A stretch of DNA of 64,000 nucleotides, taken from NCBI RefSeq assembly GCF_003073045.1, contig NC_037600.1, positions 12,524,515-12,588,514 on the forward strand, given 5' to 3'. The translations under genes and the position numbers were made by a program. The DNA comes from Pomacea canaliculata. Taxonomy: Eukaryota; Mollusca; Gastropoda; Architaenioglossa; Ampullariidae. Within the stretch, counting starts at the first letter, position 1. Every line of letters starts with the position of its first letter. A model generated the notes under the pieces. That model saw only the letters and a program-made list of their open reading frames with translations, searched no databases and had not been told where the DNA came from. This document shows positions 25,401 to 37,200 of the stretch, piece after piece.

Positions 25401-27781
25401 GTCACCAGCTTCTCGCCCTCGTAGCGCCGGCCGTCCGTGGTGGAGCCGTTGAGGTGGTTGATGACGTAGGTGACGCGGCGCGGCGGGTCGAAGCTGTCCA
25501 AGTAAGTCTGGCCGCCGGCGTCGGCCGTGATGGCCGTGTGCACCAAAAGCGACGACAAGGACGGGTCTTCGGCACTCGGCTTTCGCGACGCCCATGATCC
25601 TGTCATCAACAAGAGAAAGCTGCCTGGGCTTTGGCGATTTCCTGAAAAGGAAGAAACACTACATGAACATAACTATTCAAAGAATTAAAAACGACTATGG
25701 ATTTCGCGGAAAAGCTTATACTTTGACGATGATTCTGGCAATCTTACCTTACCATTTAAACTAGGTAGCCATGGTTACCGATTCTTGAACTCAACTCTCA
25801 CCACATTTAAACTGCAGCACCCTCGTCCAGCTCCAGTGGCTTCAATCGATCACGTGATTTCTATACCTACTGTCGGCACACGTGTTGTTATGAACAGGAG
25901 AGTTGGATGTGTGTATAGTTGGATTGCTGTCTGCCAAGACCAATGCTTAGCCTCTTGCGAAGTTCTCCGCTGTTAGTCTCGGCGAGCCTAAACAAAGAAT
26001 GTGACTAAACCGGAAGCTTTGTAGTATCATGCCTCGTTTTAGTAGCTAACTGGAAAAAAAATGTCTGCCAGCAGTCCAGTAATACAAGTTCGTGATTAAA
26101 GGCAGATCATTGAAGGCTCATAACTCCAAGCCTCAGTCCGCTCTGTCCAACTGTTCAGTTCCGCTCCCTTCTGTTCAACATCCTCGTACCCAGTCTCTCC
26201 GCTCAAAGCTCCTAATCCTTAACTTGTCTGCAACACGTAGATTGTCCTTAATGACGAGCGGCGAAGATACCCGAAAGATTACCCAGGATGCTCCACAATG
26301 GCATAAATAAATGGTCTCGTTGCCTTTCAGAATAACTCCTTTAGGCGGTAGCAGACTACTGAAGGAATTCACGCTCTCCTTTCAATGTACTCAAACATCT
26401 TCTGCGTACGCCGTCTTCGACAGGAGCAGACGACTTCGTATTATCCAAGGAAAAAAATGAAAAAAAAATTGACATAAATAAACACATTCATTGGACAGAA
26501 TCGATCACGTGGCCTATGGATGATAACTCATTTCACAATCTCGCCCAGCATTCCTACTGCGTTGTAGGTCGAGCACACTCGCTCCTCGATATACTAAATT
26601 TGAACCAATAATTATAATAACAATCGTAATGATAATACAGCCCAAAAATCTACGCATGCCGGGTAAGAGTTACCAAACTTTAGCCGAAGACCGTTATCAT
26701 GCAAAAGTTCGTTTGTTGAGATTCGTTTTCTTGTTGTGATGTGAACCTTTTCCCACGTGATCGTTTGCCACGCCCCCTCCCAGACCAGGACAGGAAGCTG
26801 AGGGATGTTTATCTGAAGAACAGCCGATAGAGCAGCGGGTGTGGTTCGATCTGCAGGTTCTTCTAACGAACAGTGCAGGTGTCCTCTTTCTGACGACAGC
26901 TTCGTGGATAAAATTCCGAAAGAATGATCGCAAGGGAGTTGAGACTGAGTGTTTGTTCATTGTTCATTCAGCCTTTGTGACTAAATAAATCTCACTGGTG
27001 TTTACACAGAGCCAGCCGAGCTGAACGTGCTTTACAGCCACACACACACAGGGTGGAATGCCAGTCGCCACGAGGAATGTCAGCATCAGTGAAAGGAAAG
27101 GGAGAGATGGAGGAAGAAGCGGTGTGGGTAGGGAGAAGAAAATGAAGGTAGGGAGAAGAAAAATTACATGGGGATATAAATAACTAAATGATAGTCCCAT
27201 CACTTCTTCTTACTTGACGAAAATGATAGAGATGAAGACGAAGTCAACGAAGTCGACAGTAAAGATGACAGCGATGACAATAAAAAAGACGACAACAAAG
27301 GTGCGATAAATAATACCAAAATAAGTGATTTACCCTCAAAGAACGGCGCCTGGCTCTCTTGCAACTCCGCGAGGTAAACAATCGTGATTTCGTTCCCTGC
27401 CGGACATCTTGGGTCGTCCCTCCTGTCCACCGTGGGCGGCCGACCGGTTTCCCTCAGAACTCTCTGCAGGAGGAAGAACTCTAGCTGCACCGGGCACAAG
27501 GACAGTCCCCGACACACCTTCTGGTCGCCGTTGCCCTCGATGGTGAGGTCGGCCTGCAGCAGCGCGCGGTGGAAGCAGTCGTAGTTGACACCATTCTGGG
27601 ACAGGATGGTGTTGTGGTCGGCGTCGCGGCCCAGGTGACAGTAGATGCAGTAGCAGCGGGCGTCCTGGACCTTCTCACACGTGCTGTGGTCGCATAGCGA
27701 CTTCCACTTCCCTTCGAAAAACCCGCGTTGTGGGTAGCGGTCACAGTCCATCTTTTCCGCTGGGAGACTTTTCTCCGATAC
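19474..27781 (-). CDS. CARNS1-like: Carnosine synthase 1-like tandem ATP-grasp ligase, nine coding exons
   Basis: Coding exons (minus): 27751-27334 (exon to 27781), 25641-25124, 24914-24707, 24160-24090, 23666-23435, 22970-22708, 22112-21735, 21415-21097, 20063-19474. All junctions are GT-AG and phases agree, giving about 998 residues. The C-terminal 600 residues follow vertebrate CARNS1 block by block: RGGVAAQTEMIG, GTDHDVNLVIFEG, AAFVSDRGPPRLP, GVFNV. CARNS1 joins beta-alanine to L-histidine using ATP in the cytosol. The N-terminal unit has VVVKPFGP (Lys about 316) and IEVN (about 499-502). The C-terminal unit, catalytic in vertebrates, reads VLRLEHGPP, NVQL and LVGLRVDVGG where I recall KLE, NVEL and LIEINPRMGG, so its metal ligands appear lost. 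The first 100 residues hold about nine cysteines. Substrate may not be histidine/beta-alanine. The ATG at 27751 is preceded by an acceptor at 27782-27784, implying a 5' leader exon. Family is sure; activity is not. Confidence 0.88.
21480..21660 (-). mobile_element. tRNA-derived SINE in ATP-grasp intron
   Basis: The minus strand shows an RNA polymerase III A-box-like TAGCGAAGTGGTTAGGG (21,632-21,648) and a B box GGTTCGATACC (21,593-21,603) at tRNA-like spacing, followed by unrelated sequence. It lies in the intron between the exons ending at 21735 and starting at 21415. The head could not fold as a working tRNA by eye, so it is called a SINE rather than a tRNA gene. Ends are approximate. Confidence 0.6.
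22291..22410 (-). mobile_element. Degraded SINE copy in ATP-grasp intron
   Basis: Shares, in the same order and orientation, GTGTTTTA, AGCAGGCCCTGTAAACA, the CATGCAGAGA block and ACGAGATCTGACCTCAG with the complete SINE at 62,062-62,239. Several blocks are diverged or missing. It lies in the intron between exons 22970-22708 and 22112-21735. Confidence 0.55.
24541..24656. repeat. TG/CG-rich microsatellite beside an ATP-grasp exon
   Basis: About 115 bp of imperfect (TG)n with CG interruptions. It starts about 50 bp downstream (in the direction of transcription) of the exon that ends at 24707, inside the intron. Read on the transcript it is a CA-rich tract close to a splice donor. Confidence 0.85.
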
Positions 27782-27891
27782 CTGAACAAATAAAAAAGTA
27801 AATAAATAAAAAATAATAATGTTCTCTCCTCAGGGAAGAGAAGGAGGTAGACAAATATGGCGGTTATGTCGGTGTGGTGTGTGCAGTTCAC

Positions 27892-27945
27892 CTCGTACAC
27901 TCCCGGTGAGAAAGGAGATCCGCAAATGCCCCGCGTGAGGTGTAA
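27892..27945 (-). other. Predicted 5' noncoding exon of the ATP-grasp gene
   Basis: On the minus strand a GAG|GTGAAC donor ends at 27892 and lies about 108 bp before the acceptor TTTATTTGTTCAG that opens the ATG-bearing exon at 27781. A TATA-like box 25-30 bp upstream of about 27945 would place transcription start there. Start position is inferred. Confidence 0.4.
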
Positions 27946-27970
27946 CTACAAACTGTGTCACAACACGTCT

Positions 27971-27977
27971 CTTTATA
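27971..27977 (-). promoter_or_regulatory. TATA-like box
   Basis: The minus strand reads TATAAAG at a position suited to a start site near 27,945. It is the best core-promoter candidate for the ATP-grasp gene. CpG-containing sequence continues upstream to about 28,380. Confidence 0.4.
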
Positions 27978-27999
27978 CACTCCAACCACGACAGCTCGA

Positions 28000-30900
28000 G
28001 ATCCGGGAATCAACGAGCGGATACGGCGGGTGGTAATGTGTTCCACGCGATACTCCGGTGCAGCTGCACGCAGCTGCAGTCATGCGCGTGGCGCACTGAA
28101 GTGAACGAACGCCGCTGCCACAAGCAGGCCAACACCAGTCTCTGGCGGTTGAGAATGTGACGGGTCGAGCTGTCTGTCTACTCGTCTACTCACCCCCGAG
28201 CGTGGCACGCACAGGCAAATTCAAAGATGGCTCCCGAAGCTTTCTGCGCATTTAACTTCTCGCTTGGTGTTGATAAAAGCTTCGACAGGGAGTAAAGTCG
28301 GTCAGCACCCAACGTCAGCCCGAAGGTCGCACGCAGGCAGTGACACGGAACGCGTTATAGGCGCCCTCCGCTCGAGCGTGACCCGACGTTCGATAGAAGG
28401 TATAGACACTGCAAGTAAGTCTGTATGGTAGAGCGATTAATTTGGACTTGAGAGAGGCACGAAAAGTTCTCAGATTACCCAACTGTAAGACGATGCTGTA
28501 CTTCCCGACATTTCTCCACCAACGGACGCTCACCACTAGTGACGTTTGATGATTTAAACCGTCTTAGGGGAGTGTGATGGTGTTCAGAATTAGCATGATA
28601 ATAGCTAGTCGTCGGCAAAGTCGTCATAAAATGTTTATTGCCGAGCGCAGAACGTGTGAAGAAATATGATTTGGTGAGATGCAGGTTTTTTTTTTCTTCT
28701 GCGTGTTCTGTCTAAAATATTTGTTGCGACTAGGTGATAATAATGAATGAAATGAGTATGTGTTACTGAGAGAATGAGAGAGAAAGGTAGAATTGGTTGC
28801 ATAAAATAATACTGTAGCACAAGTAAAACAATGTTATTTATCTTCAACAATTAACTACAGTGCAACCCATCTCACTCACACAAAGGAACTGAAAACTCAA
28901 TATAAAAAAAACCCAAAAAACAAACAAACAAACAAACAAAAAAAAAACAACAACAAAACAAAACAAAAAACAAAAAAACGGAGTACACAAATGCAGAACT
29001 CGTGAAACATGGAAAACTTTCATCACACTTACTGTTTCTTGTTTTTCTGTTTCAGGCTGACAGAGAAATGAGAATTAATAAATTTGTTAACAAGGTACTG
29101 AATGTTTCAGCGACTGGTGGCTTGTGTTCTTTGAAGTTTTTGCTGCAAAAGTGGTGCAGGAGGTCGACAGGTTTTTCTTTGTACACGATCTGTCCAGTGA
29201 GGTGGTGAGCATCTTCGAAATGTACAGTGCTTCGGTGGTTCGAACCAGACCTTCCTCTTTGTTGAGTTTGACGGTCAATCTCCCATCAATGTATATCCAC
29301 ATGGAATATATTTATAATAATTGTGAAAGCATAAGGTAAAGGCTCTTAATAATAAAACATTGTTAAATATGTTTGGCAGTATTATTTTTTAAAATTTCCT
29401 CCTCTTACATTTCAGTTTTGTCCAGAGGCCGTCCTGTAAAAAAAATTTGTAATAAATGGTAACGAATTCGCCCTCAGGTTTTACCACAGGCTTTCATTCA
29501 ATGAAGCTCCGTCGCTTCTACAAATTGAGGGATCATCTTGGCAAAAATACCATGTAGTGAACAGTTTTTTTTTTTCTTTCAAATAACCCATCCAGCCAAC
29601 AAATCTCTCCGTCAGAAAGCTAGTGGTATCTCATGATACGGAAATAAAAGAATGTAAGAATGTCAACATCCCTCCGGAGTGGAGGGCGCGTGGGAATGGG
29701 GAAGAAGGAGGCATGGACCGCACGAAAAGTGAGGCTGAAAGCTACGAGTAGATAATTGACGACAGTTGACGAGGGTCCCTGAGTACCGACCCAAGTGCAC
29801 TCACTGTCGTCACGGCTGGTTTGTCACAGCTTCGGGCCGCTCTTACAGGTGTGCTGTTGCGGAAAGCTATTTCATCTAGTCATTCAAAGCAGTTCACGAA
29901 GTGAAAAAAAATTTTGAAAGAAAATGTTCGTGTAATGTTTAAGTGGGTGTACATGTGTTCAACGTAGGGATTTTTTTTTTTTTGTGGCTCACTCCTTCCC
30001 CAGAAGCGTTGGGCGCCCTGTGACCTGTATCCCACTCCTCCATGCACTCGGCACACTAATTGTCTGATTATACGCGGTATCAATTGTACGTTGTAGTTTT
30101 CGATGGAAGAATGCTTCCACGTATAGAACAATTTCACATTCATTTCCATAGCCCCGTGCAAGTCAACTGCATCCTCCACCGCTGGCCCCCAATATCAAAA
30201 TCGAGCATAATTACTATGTCTACTTATACTTATTTCCATAGCCTCAGCCACTTCTGGTATTGTATTGAAGCCTGTCGAATGCGTTGTTGCATATTTGTTG
30301 CTGAGCCAGGATTAAGAATGAAAAAAACTTGATTTTTGTAGGCAATATAAATTGAAAAATACATTCCATTTTGTCCCCCAGAGTTGGCAAAAAAAAAAAA
30401 ATAAATAAAATAAATAAATAAAATAAAATAAATTTCTTTAAAAATTCTCTGCCCCGTTCTAAAACATAATCAATGGTTTATTAAAATGATGAGAAAGACA
30501 TTCAAGAAATAGGCAAAATATGCTCCACATCAACCCAATAATTTTTAAAGGGGACTCTTTAGATGAGATACAATGACAGATGATGACATACATAGTTTTA
30601 TCAAATGTCAAACTCCTGAAATCAAACAATTTTGACACAGTCCTATTTATATTTTAGCAAGCTAACGGAGAGGGGCACATCAAAGGACATCAACAAGATA
30701 GAACCTGCACACAAAGTATGCGAAAAGCTTGGGTTCTCGGTTGTTTATGATGTTTTCAGCTGCTGTATCCCGGCCAAAGCTCGGCCTTCTGCGCATTACA
30801 AACAAACACAAACAACACACATTCATGTGGCTCTCTCTATGTGAAGTTAATGGGAATGCCTAATCCTTCTTATATAATATAATGTTGATGAGGGATCTAC

Positions 30901-33900
30901 ACATGAATACATATATATCAAGGTAGCAACAGGAGCAGATGACACACATGCGTGTCCCTAGTTGTCTGTCTTCACATACAAGATGTTCACTGAAAGTTGA
31001 TGTTGAGAGAAACACAGGCCACAACTGCGCAGCTGCTCCTAATGGATGTACTCCTTCAGCAGCACTAGAAATATTCAAGTTTCAACTGCATAATCGTATA
31101 TAACATATAATCATCAGTGGTGATCATGCTTTGTGTTCAGACCTCCAATGAGTGTGAATTAGTTCGAATTCCGTTCATGCAGAGGACGCTGTTTAAAAAA
31201 ACAACACTTCCCTTTCGTCACTTCCTGTCTTCTTGACAAATCCAGGTGCGATTAAGAGAAAAACAAATTTCTCTCTTCGTCATAACATACCACTGGAATA
31301 TGTTTTGTGATACTTTATGCTCTATTTCCAGCGATTTCCGCTGAGCACTGGGGTTAAAGTTTAACAGCATGAGCGGCTCAAACTGAGATTGGCAGCAAGC
31401 TTCATAGTTTGTGTTCAACACAAGAGAATTGCTCACAGATGCAAGCTTCAAATGGAGGATACTGTGACCTGCCAAGGAATGAAAGTTTCTTGTTGGAGAG
31501 CAGACAAGGAAATAGGAACATACCAGAGGCCTAATGTATTTACCCCATCATTACTTGGAATACTCATGTAAGGTTGTACAGTCAGAGTATACAATCATTA
31601 TCAATTTATTAGTTATCTTGTATGTTTGGAGACAATCTCTCATTAACCAGATGGGTGGTTGTAATGCGTTAAGGGTGTGTTAATGCCTGGTTGTACATCT
31701 CTGCAACCTTTCCATTGTGTCAGATTAATGCTTGAATTTTGGTGGCCATAGGACACTACCGAATTGCTAAGATTTTATATCATTGCAAAAAAAAAAAAAA
31801 AAAAAAAAAAAATTATTTAACCTAGTGTAGTTGTTTATCGGCCCATGACACTAATATTGACACTGGTCATCGAAAATTACTTTAGTTGTAACCATATAAA
31901 ATCCTGTATTCTTGTTGGGACCATTAGAACTCAAGTTTAGCAACCTACCTTTCACAAAGAATGACTGGACTAGTCGTCTTGTACAGGACCGGCTCACTAT
32001 CTCCCAAAATAAGCAAAAGTGGCGAGTCCTGCCAGCTGCCGCGTCTATGTGTTCGCCTCAATGACATGTTGACAAGTTACAACTGACTGATTTGTAGTCC
32101 AAACATGTCATCGATCTGTAGCCCTACCTGAAACCTTACTCGAGGCCCCTCTCATTAACCTGATTTAAGTAGCAGGACTCGCTAGTTATGGAGCGACGGC
32201 AAATCGATGTTCCGATGCTCCGTGACTTCGTATAGTTGTCAAGGCATGTCCAGTTGCTTGATTGGCTGAATCAGAGTATCCCCCATCCCAAAATAAATAA
32301 ATAAATAAATAAATAAAAAAGCTCGACGGCCAGCCCTGCGTACAGGTGTTACATACAGAAAGTGTCCCGAAACCAGATCTGAACCCAGTTCCTCTGCAGT
32401 AGTGACAGTTGAGTGTTTAACCACTCCCAGACCCCGTAAAATACGGTTTTACGTCCCGTCAGGACCTCTTTGTCGTTCATTATAGGAAAAAAAACAGCCG
32501 TGACGGATGGACACTGCTTTATACCTTCATACATACGGTTATGCAAAGATGTACGCTTGTCCTAGAGTTCCCCATGATGCCCCGGAACAACGATCGACTT
32601 ATACAATTTGAGCGGCACTATTGTAATTCTACGGCGGGCGCATCAAGCGAATGTGTGAAGCAATATTTATATTTTTATTATTAGATTCCTGTACCCGGGC
32701 TCACATTCGCATGTGCCTCATTTGGTGTAACTACACATCATTCTAAATGAAAAAGGACAAAGTGTAAACCTCATCGTTCTGCACAGGTGTGTAAAGGTGT
32801 GCCTAAACCACCCTGACGGCAATGCCCTTCATGTACCGGATGGGCTTTTAACGAACACTCCCTCGCACCCACAATAGCCAAAAAAAGGTCCAAAGCCTTC
32901 AATGGTGTGGGCTGGGCCTTATTACCTTCACTCTCCCAAACCAACTCTCCATGTATCGCCACAGCACAATACATGTGTTGTGTGCAACCAAGCAACGCCA
33001 GTCTGCTTCAAATATCTATACGCCTCATAAAGTAGGTAGCGTCACCTCCCTCATGGGTAGGGCTGATTTAGCCTCAATACATGCATACAAAAATAAATGA
33101 ATGGACCTAGATAGGCAAATGGTTATTTTTCCAAAACCTTGCTCGGAAATCTGAACTAGCTGAAGTACACGAGAAAAATACGGGTAGGAGGAATTTTTAA
33201 TGTCGCTGATCGCTGAGGACGTTCCGTGCTGACTGACTGTTAACTTTTTTGTATGAGGGGGAAGAAGTGCATACACATTTCGAAATTACCTATTCAAGTG
33301 CCAAATTTTCTGCTTTAATATATCAAAATAAAAGACTAGTAGATCATGGAGGAAAATAAGAAATATCTGGTGCATTTAATTTAATTTAATATTTTCAAAA
33401 GCTTAGCTAAAATACTGTATGGGCGAGTAAGCGTGGACTTTTCTCAGCGACTGCATACTTATGGGTCTTCTTAAATAATGTCATTTAACCGACATGTGAG
33501 ATGTCACATCAGCAAACATGCACAAAATGCATAGCTGCCCCCTCCACTTTCTTTTTAATGGGTTCAACCAATTAGTTGTGTATGATTTAGAAAAGGTCTG
33601 ATTTAGATTAAGAAAGGAAATGTCAGTCTTTTGTGACACAACAGGTCTCTGGGCAACTCTTGGGTGGCATGGTTCCAGCTCAGGTGTGCAAACTATGTAT
33701 TGGAAAATGGCAGACAGAAAACTAGGTTTAGGCACTGAATGAAAAAAAAAAAATCGCCACCACAAAAAAATACTGTAGAACACCTCGAAAATCATATTTC
33801 CATATTTTCCTACATAAAATATGAAAATTTTCTACTTGGGCGAAGAACAGAGACCCCTTAAAAATCTGAAGAAGGGGTCCCTGGGACCCCAAAGAATTTA

Positions 33901-34230
33901 GCCTTAGCAGAAGCCCTGATGAGCATTTCAAAAATAATTTGCTCATATTGCTTCCATAAATAAACCCACATGCTAACATCCATACAAATATTTAGACATT
34001 AAATACAGGCATACATTACCCCATTACATGGTATGGACAACTAAGAGTGAAGTTAATGATTTTTAAAAAAATGTCTTAAGTTTGGCATGAATGCTAAAAC
34101 TAGTAGATTTAAACTTTTTGTGAAAAGAAAACATAAAAAAGAAAACCCAACCAAACAAAGGATGATCTTTAAATGAAAGCACACAACTGCCTTGATTTAA
34201 ACAGCAAAACAGGAACTTGTTTATACTATA
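28000..34230. other. Intergenic, no gene recognised
   Basis: About 6 kb without a supportable gene. It holds an A-rich tract (28,910-28,980), a poly-A run of about 30 (31,784-31,812), AAAT/AATA repeats (30,400-30,432 and 32,290-32,318) and one SINE fragment. An isolated plus-strand open stretch at 30,657-30,770 is discussed as a weak caspase-like fragment in the findings. Confidence 0.45.
32321..32436 (-). mobile_element. SINE copy (same family as 62,062-62,239)
   Basis: Plus-strand order CCAGCCCTGCGTACAGGTG, then CATACAGAAAGTGTCCCGA, then AACCAGATCTGAACCCAG and GTGTTTAACCACTC parallels the complete SINE read in the same orientation, including the tRNA-like head with its B-box-like part. The 3' end is lost and several substitutions are present. 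Confidence 0.55.
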
Positions 34231-34232
34231 CT

Positions 34233-37200
34233 TTATTTGGTTTTCTTTTTTCGTTTGGGAGGTTTGGTTTGGTATGCTGCTTTGCCTTGTCGCTTGGTTT
34301 CCATTACTTCCAGGTAGTTCTTCTTAGTTTTCCTGCAAAATATAGATTAAATTTAGTGACATCAGTCATATAAAAAAATGATGCAAGTCTTCAGCAAAAA
34401 CCCACCTGGAAAGTCTTTTATTATAAATAATGTGTGGAAAACATGATTCCTGAAAGGATTTAAAAGTACACTCTCTTTAAATAAAATTTACAGAAATGAG
34501 CATTTTATAACAACACTAAAAACAAAAATCAATAACTGAATGTACCAGAAATTCTATCATGAAAAATACTCTGTATTCTGAAAGAGTACTTCTTAAATCT
34601 CTTACTTTCTGAATTCCATGTCTGCCATGAGTTCTTCCACCATTGTAGCCTTTCGTTTCTTCTTGGGGATTCTATGATGGAAATCTTGAGCTCCACTGAC
34701 TATTGTACCAAACTGTATTTTAAAAAAAAAAGAAACTATGAACTGCAATGCTAATTTTCTACTGATTATGGATAACCTTCCAAAATTCATTATAAGTGGA
34801 AAGAGACAGACTGAGAGTATAGACCAGGGGTGCTAACCTATGGCCCGCAGGCCACATCTAGCCCACTCATTATAACTATACACAACAAAATTTCATTTTT
34901 AACATCATGATTCTGGCAAAACCGCCATGTTCTGACCCTGAGATTTAATATCATGTCCTGTATGGCAATAGGGCAAGAAAATGCTGGGCGCCACTGGTGT
35001 AGATAAACATACAGAACGAAGCTGTAGCAAAGATAAAGAGCTACACAGGCTGACGTAAAGCATGGGCAATAAGCAAAAGGGTGCTACCCACACTCAGGTT
35101 TGTTTTAATGCTGAGAATTTTGCCTGCAAAATGTTTTATGCTTAAACGGAGCTTATTTGTCCCCAACGCAAAAGTTTTGCATCATCAAAAATGACATATT
35201 TATATGCCAACACATCATGCTTGTATGCTTTGCTTGTGACAACAATGCTTTACAATGTTTTGAAAAGGAACTTAAAAAGTTTCAAAGTCTCACGCACCTG
35301 GAAAAACTTTGGAGCTTTGATATCTGTGTGTTTGTAATGACGCTGGGTGTCTACTGTGCCCCTCATCTTCAGCACCATCAGGTCTAGCTTCTCTTCATCT
35401 GTTGGTTCCTCCTTTGCGTGCATTCCACCCCAGCCTTTGCTACTCAACTTAGCACGCTCTGACTACAAACAAAATCCAAATGTAAGAAAGCAGAGTTATG
35501 CAAGACAAAATGATCAACAAGTGGTAAGATAGTACTGTATTGGTCCAGACAAACAGGTTCAGCAGTCATACTGCAAGGCAGATCTTGGACCTACATTTAT
35601 TAAATAAACATTGGGATTGATAAAAAAAAAAAGTAACAAGTTTTAAAAGAAAACTAAGGAATATTTTGCAGCTACATTTACACCATTGTTTTTTTTTTTG
35701 CAAAACAAAATTACTCAAACTATAAACATAAACATAAAATAAAAGAAGGTGAAGACAGAAACTGAGAAAAGGATGGATGAACGAGAAAGGCAAAGTCCTA
35801 AGTCTGATATACAAGTGATTTCTAAACTCCACCAGATAATTTATATAAGAAAAACTACCAGTGGCACAAAACTAGAGTTTTACTATTAATAATAGCACAT
35901 ACAAATAAAAATGAAGACAAGCTCAATGTGTGGTAAACAAAAGACAACAAACGAATGGTTAGCCATCTACAAACAGCAAGATAAGTAAACAGATGGCACT
36001 ATGACAAACGTGAACAAAGTGCATGGATGAAAATGGAGAAATGAGCTGGCATTTCTTAAAGAAGTGGGTTTCGAGATTGGACTTGAAATTGGACAGAGCT
36101 AGTTTCATGAGAAAGGGGGAGAGAATTCCAAATGGTGGGGCATAAGTAAAGTCGAAAAGCCTTGGCCAAATTTGAGAATACATGCATCATAGTGCATCTG
36201 ACATTACTTGTTATCTGCTATCAGTGAAAAACAATATTTCAATAGGTCCAAGAACATGGTTTATTAAAATTGTATAAACCTTTGACAGCTTCTTCTTCTG
36301 TCTTGCAGACAGCATGCGAAAATCACTTGTTTCCTTCTGCAGAGCATCGAGCCTTGATGCCTTCAGTGCCTAACAACAGCAGTGAAGTATGATGAATATT
36401 ATCAAGCCAGCACAAGCATAGCATTGCATTCATATTCAGAACTAAGAACACAATTGCAGAACTTAACAGATAAGTTTCCAGAAAAATGGAAATCATTTAT
36501 ATATATATATAATAATTGCTAAACATAGTCTTCACAGATTTACTAAAACAGAAATGAACATTTGCACAAACATTCCTAATGTTGCACTGTGCATGACTTT
36601 CTAGGCCCCCTAACTCCCAACAAAAATGCTGTTTGAAAATTGGAGATTTAACAATATAGAAAAAATATAGTGCTCCCTTATACTCTCTTTTAAATTTTTT
36701 GAAAATACTGACAAGTACTGAAAGCATGTGCCCAAAAGGCAATATTGGTGAGTGGGGAAAAAAAATAATGCTTAAATACTTCCAGACTGCAATGTGGATG
36801 CCTCTGAAATGTACTCCTTTTTGCTACAGTACGATTACCATTGCCAAAGTCCAATGGCAAAAAGAAAACATCGAAGTGTGTACTTTGCAAAAGATAACCA
36901 AGCTAAATATTTATTTATGTGTATGAAGAAAATAATTAAACCAATACAAATTTCCTTTCTTACCAAAATAAATGTTGAAAAGGAACACAGTGAGGTCAAC
37001 TTAGACATGAACACCTATCTATCATATATACTGTAAGTTAACTGAATAGTTTTAATGTCATAAATATAAATCAAAATTAAAAATCTGCTAAAAATCTGAC
37101 AGTTGCACATGAATAAGCAGTACTTATATCTTCTTTTTGGTTTATCCTAAACATTTTCCACCAAGAAGATAATAAAACTGTTCCCTCTCTTGGTTGTTTA

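Noticed and set aside
29087-29339. Two opposite 71-codon frames, considered as a reverse transcriptase or C1q remnant
   Set aside because: Neither strand shows a family motif; they are mutual shadows.
31900-32100. Possible LINE reverse-transcriptase C-terminus (WTSRLVQDRLTISQNK)
   Set aside because: Only a short vague resemblance in a frame soon broken by stops; not enough to call an element.
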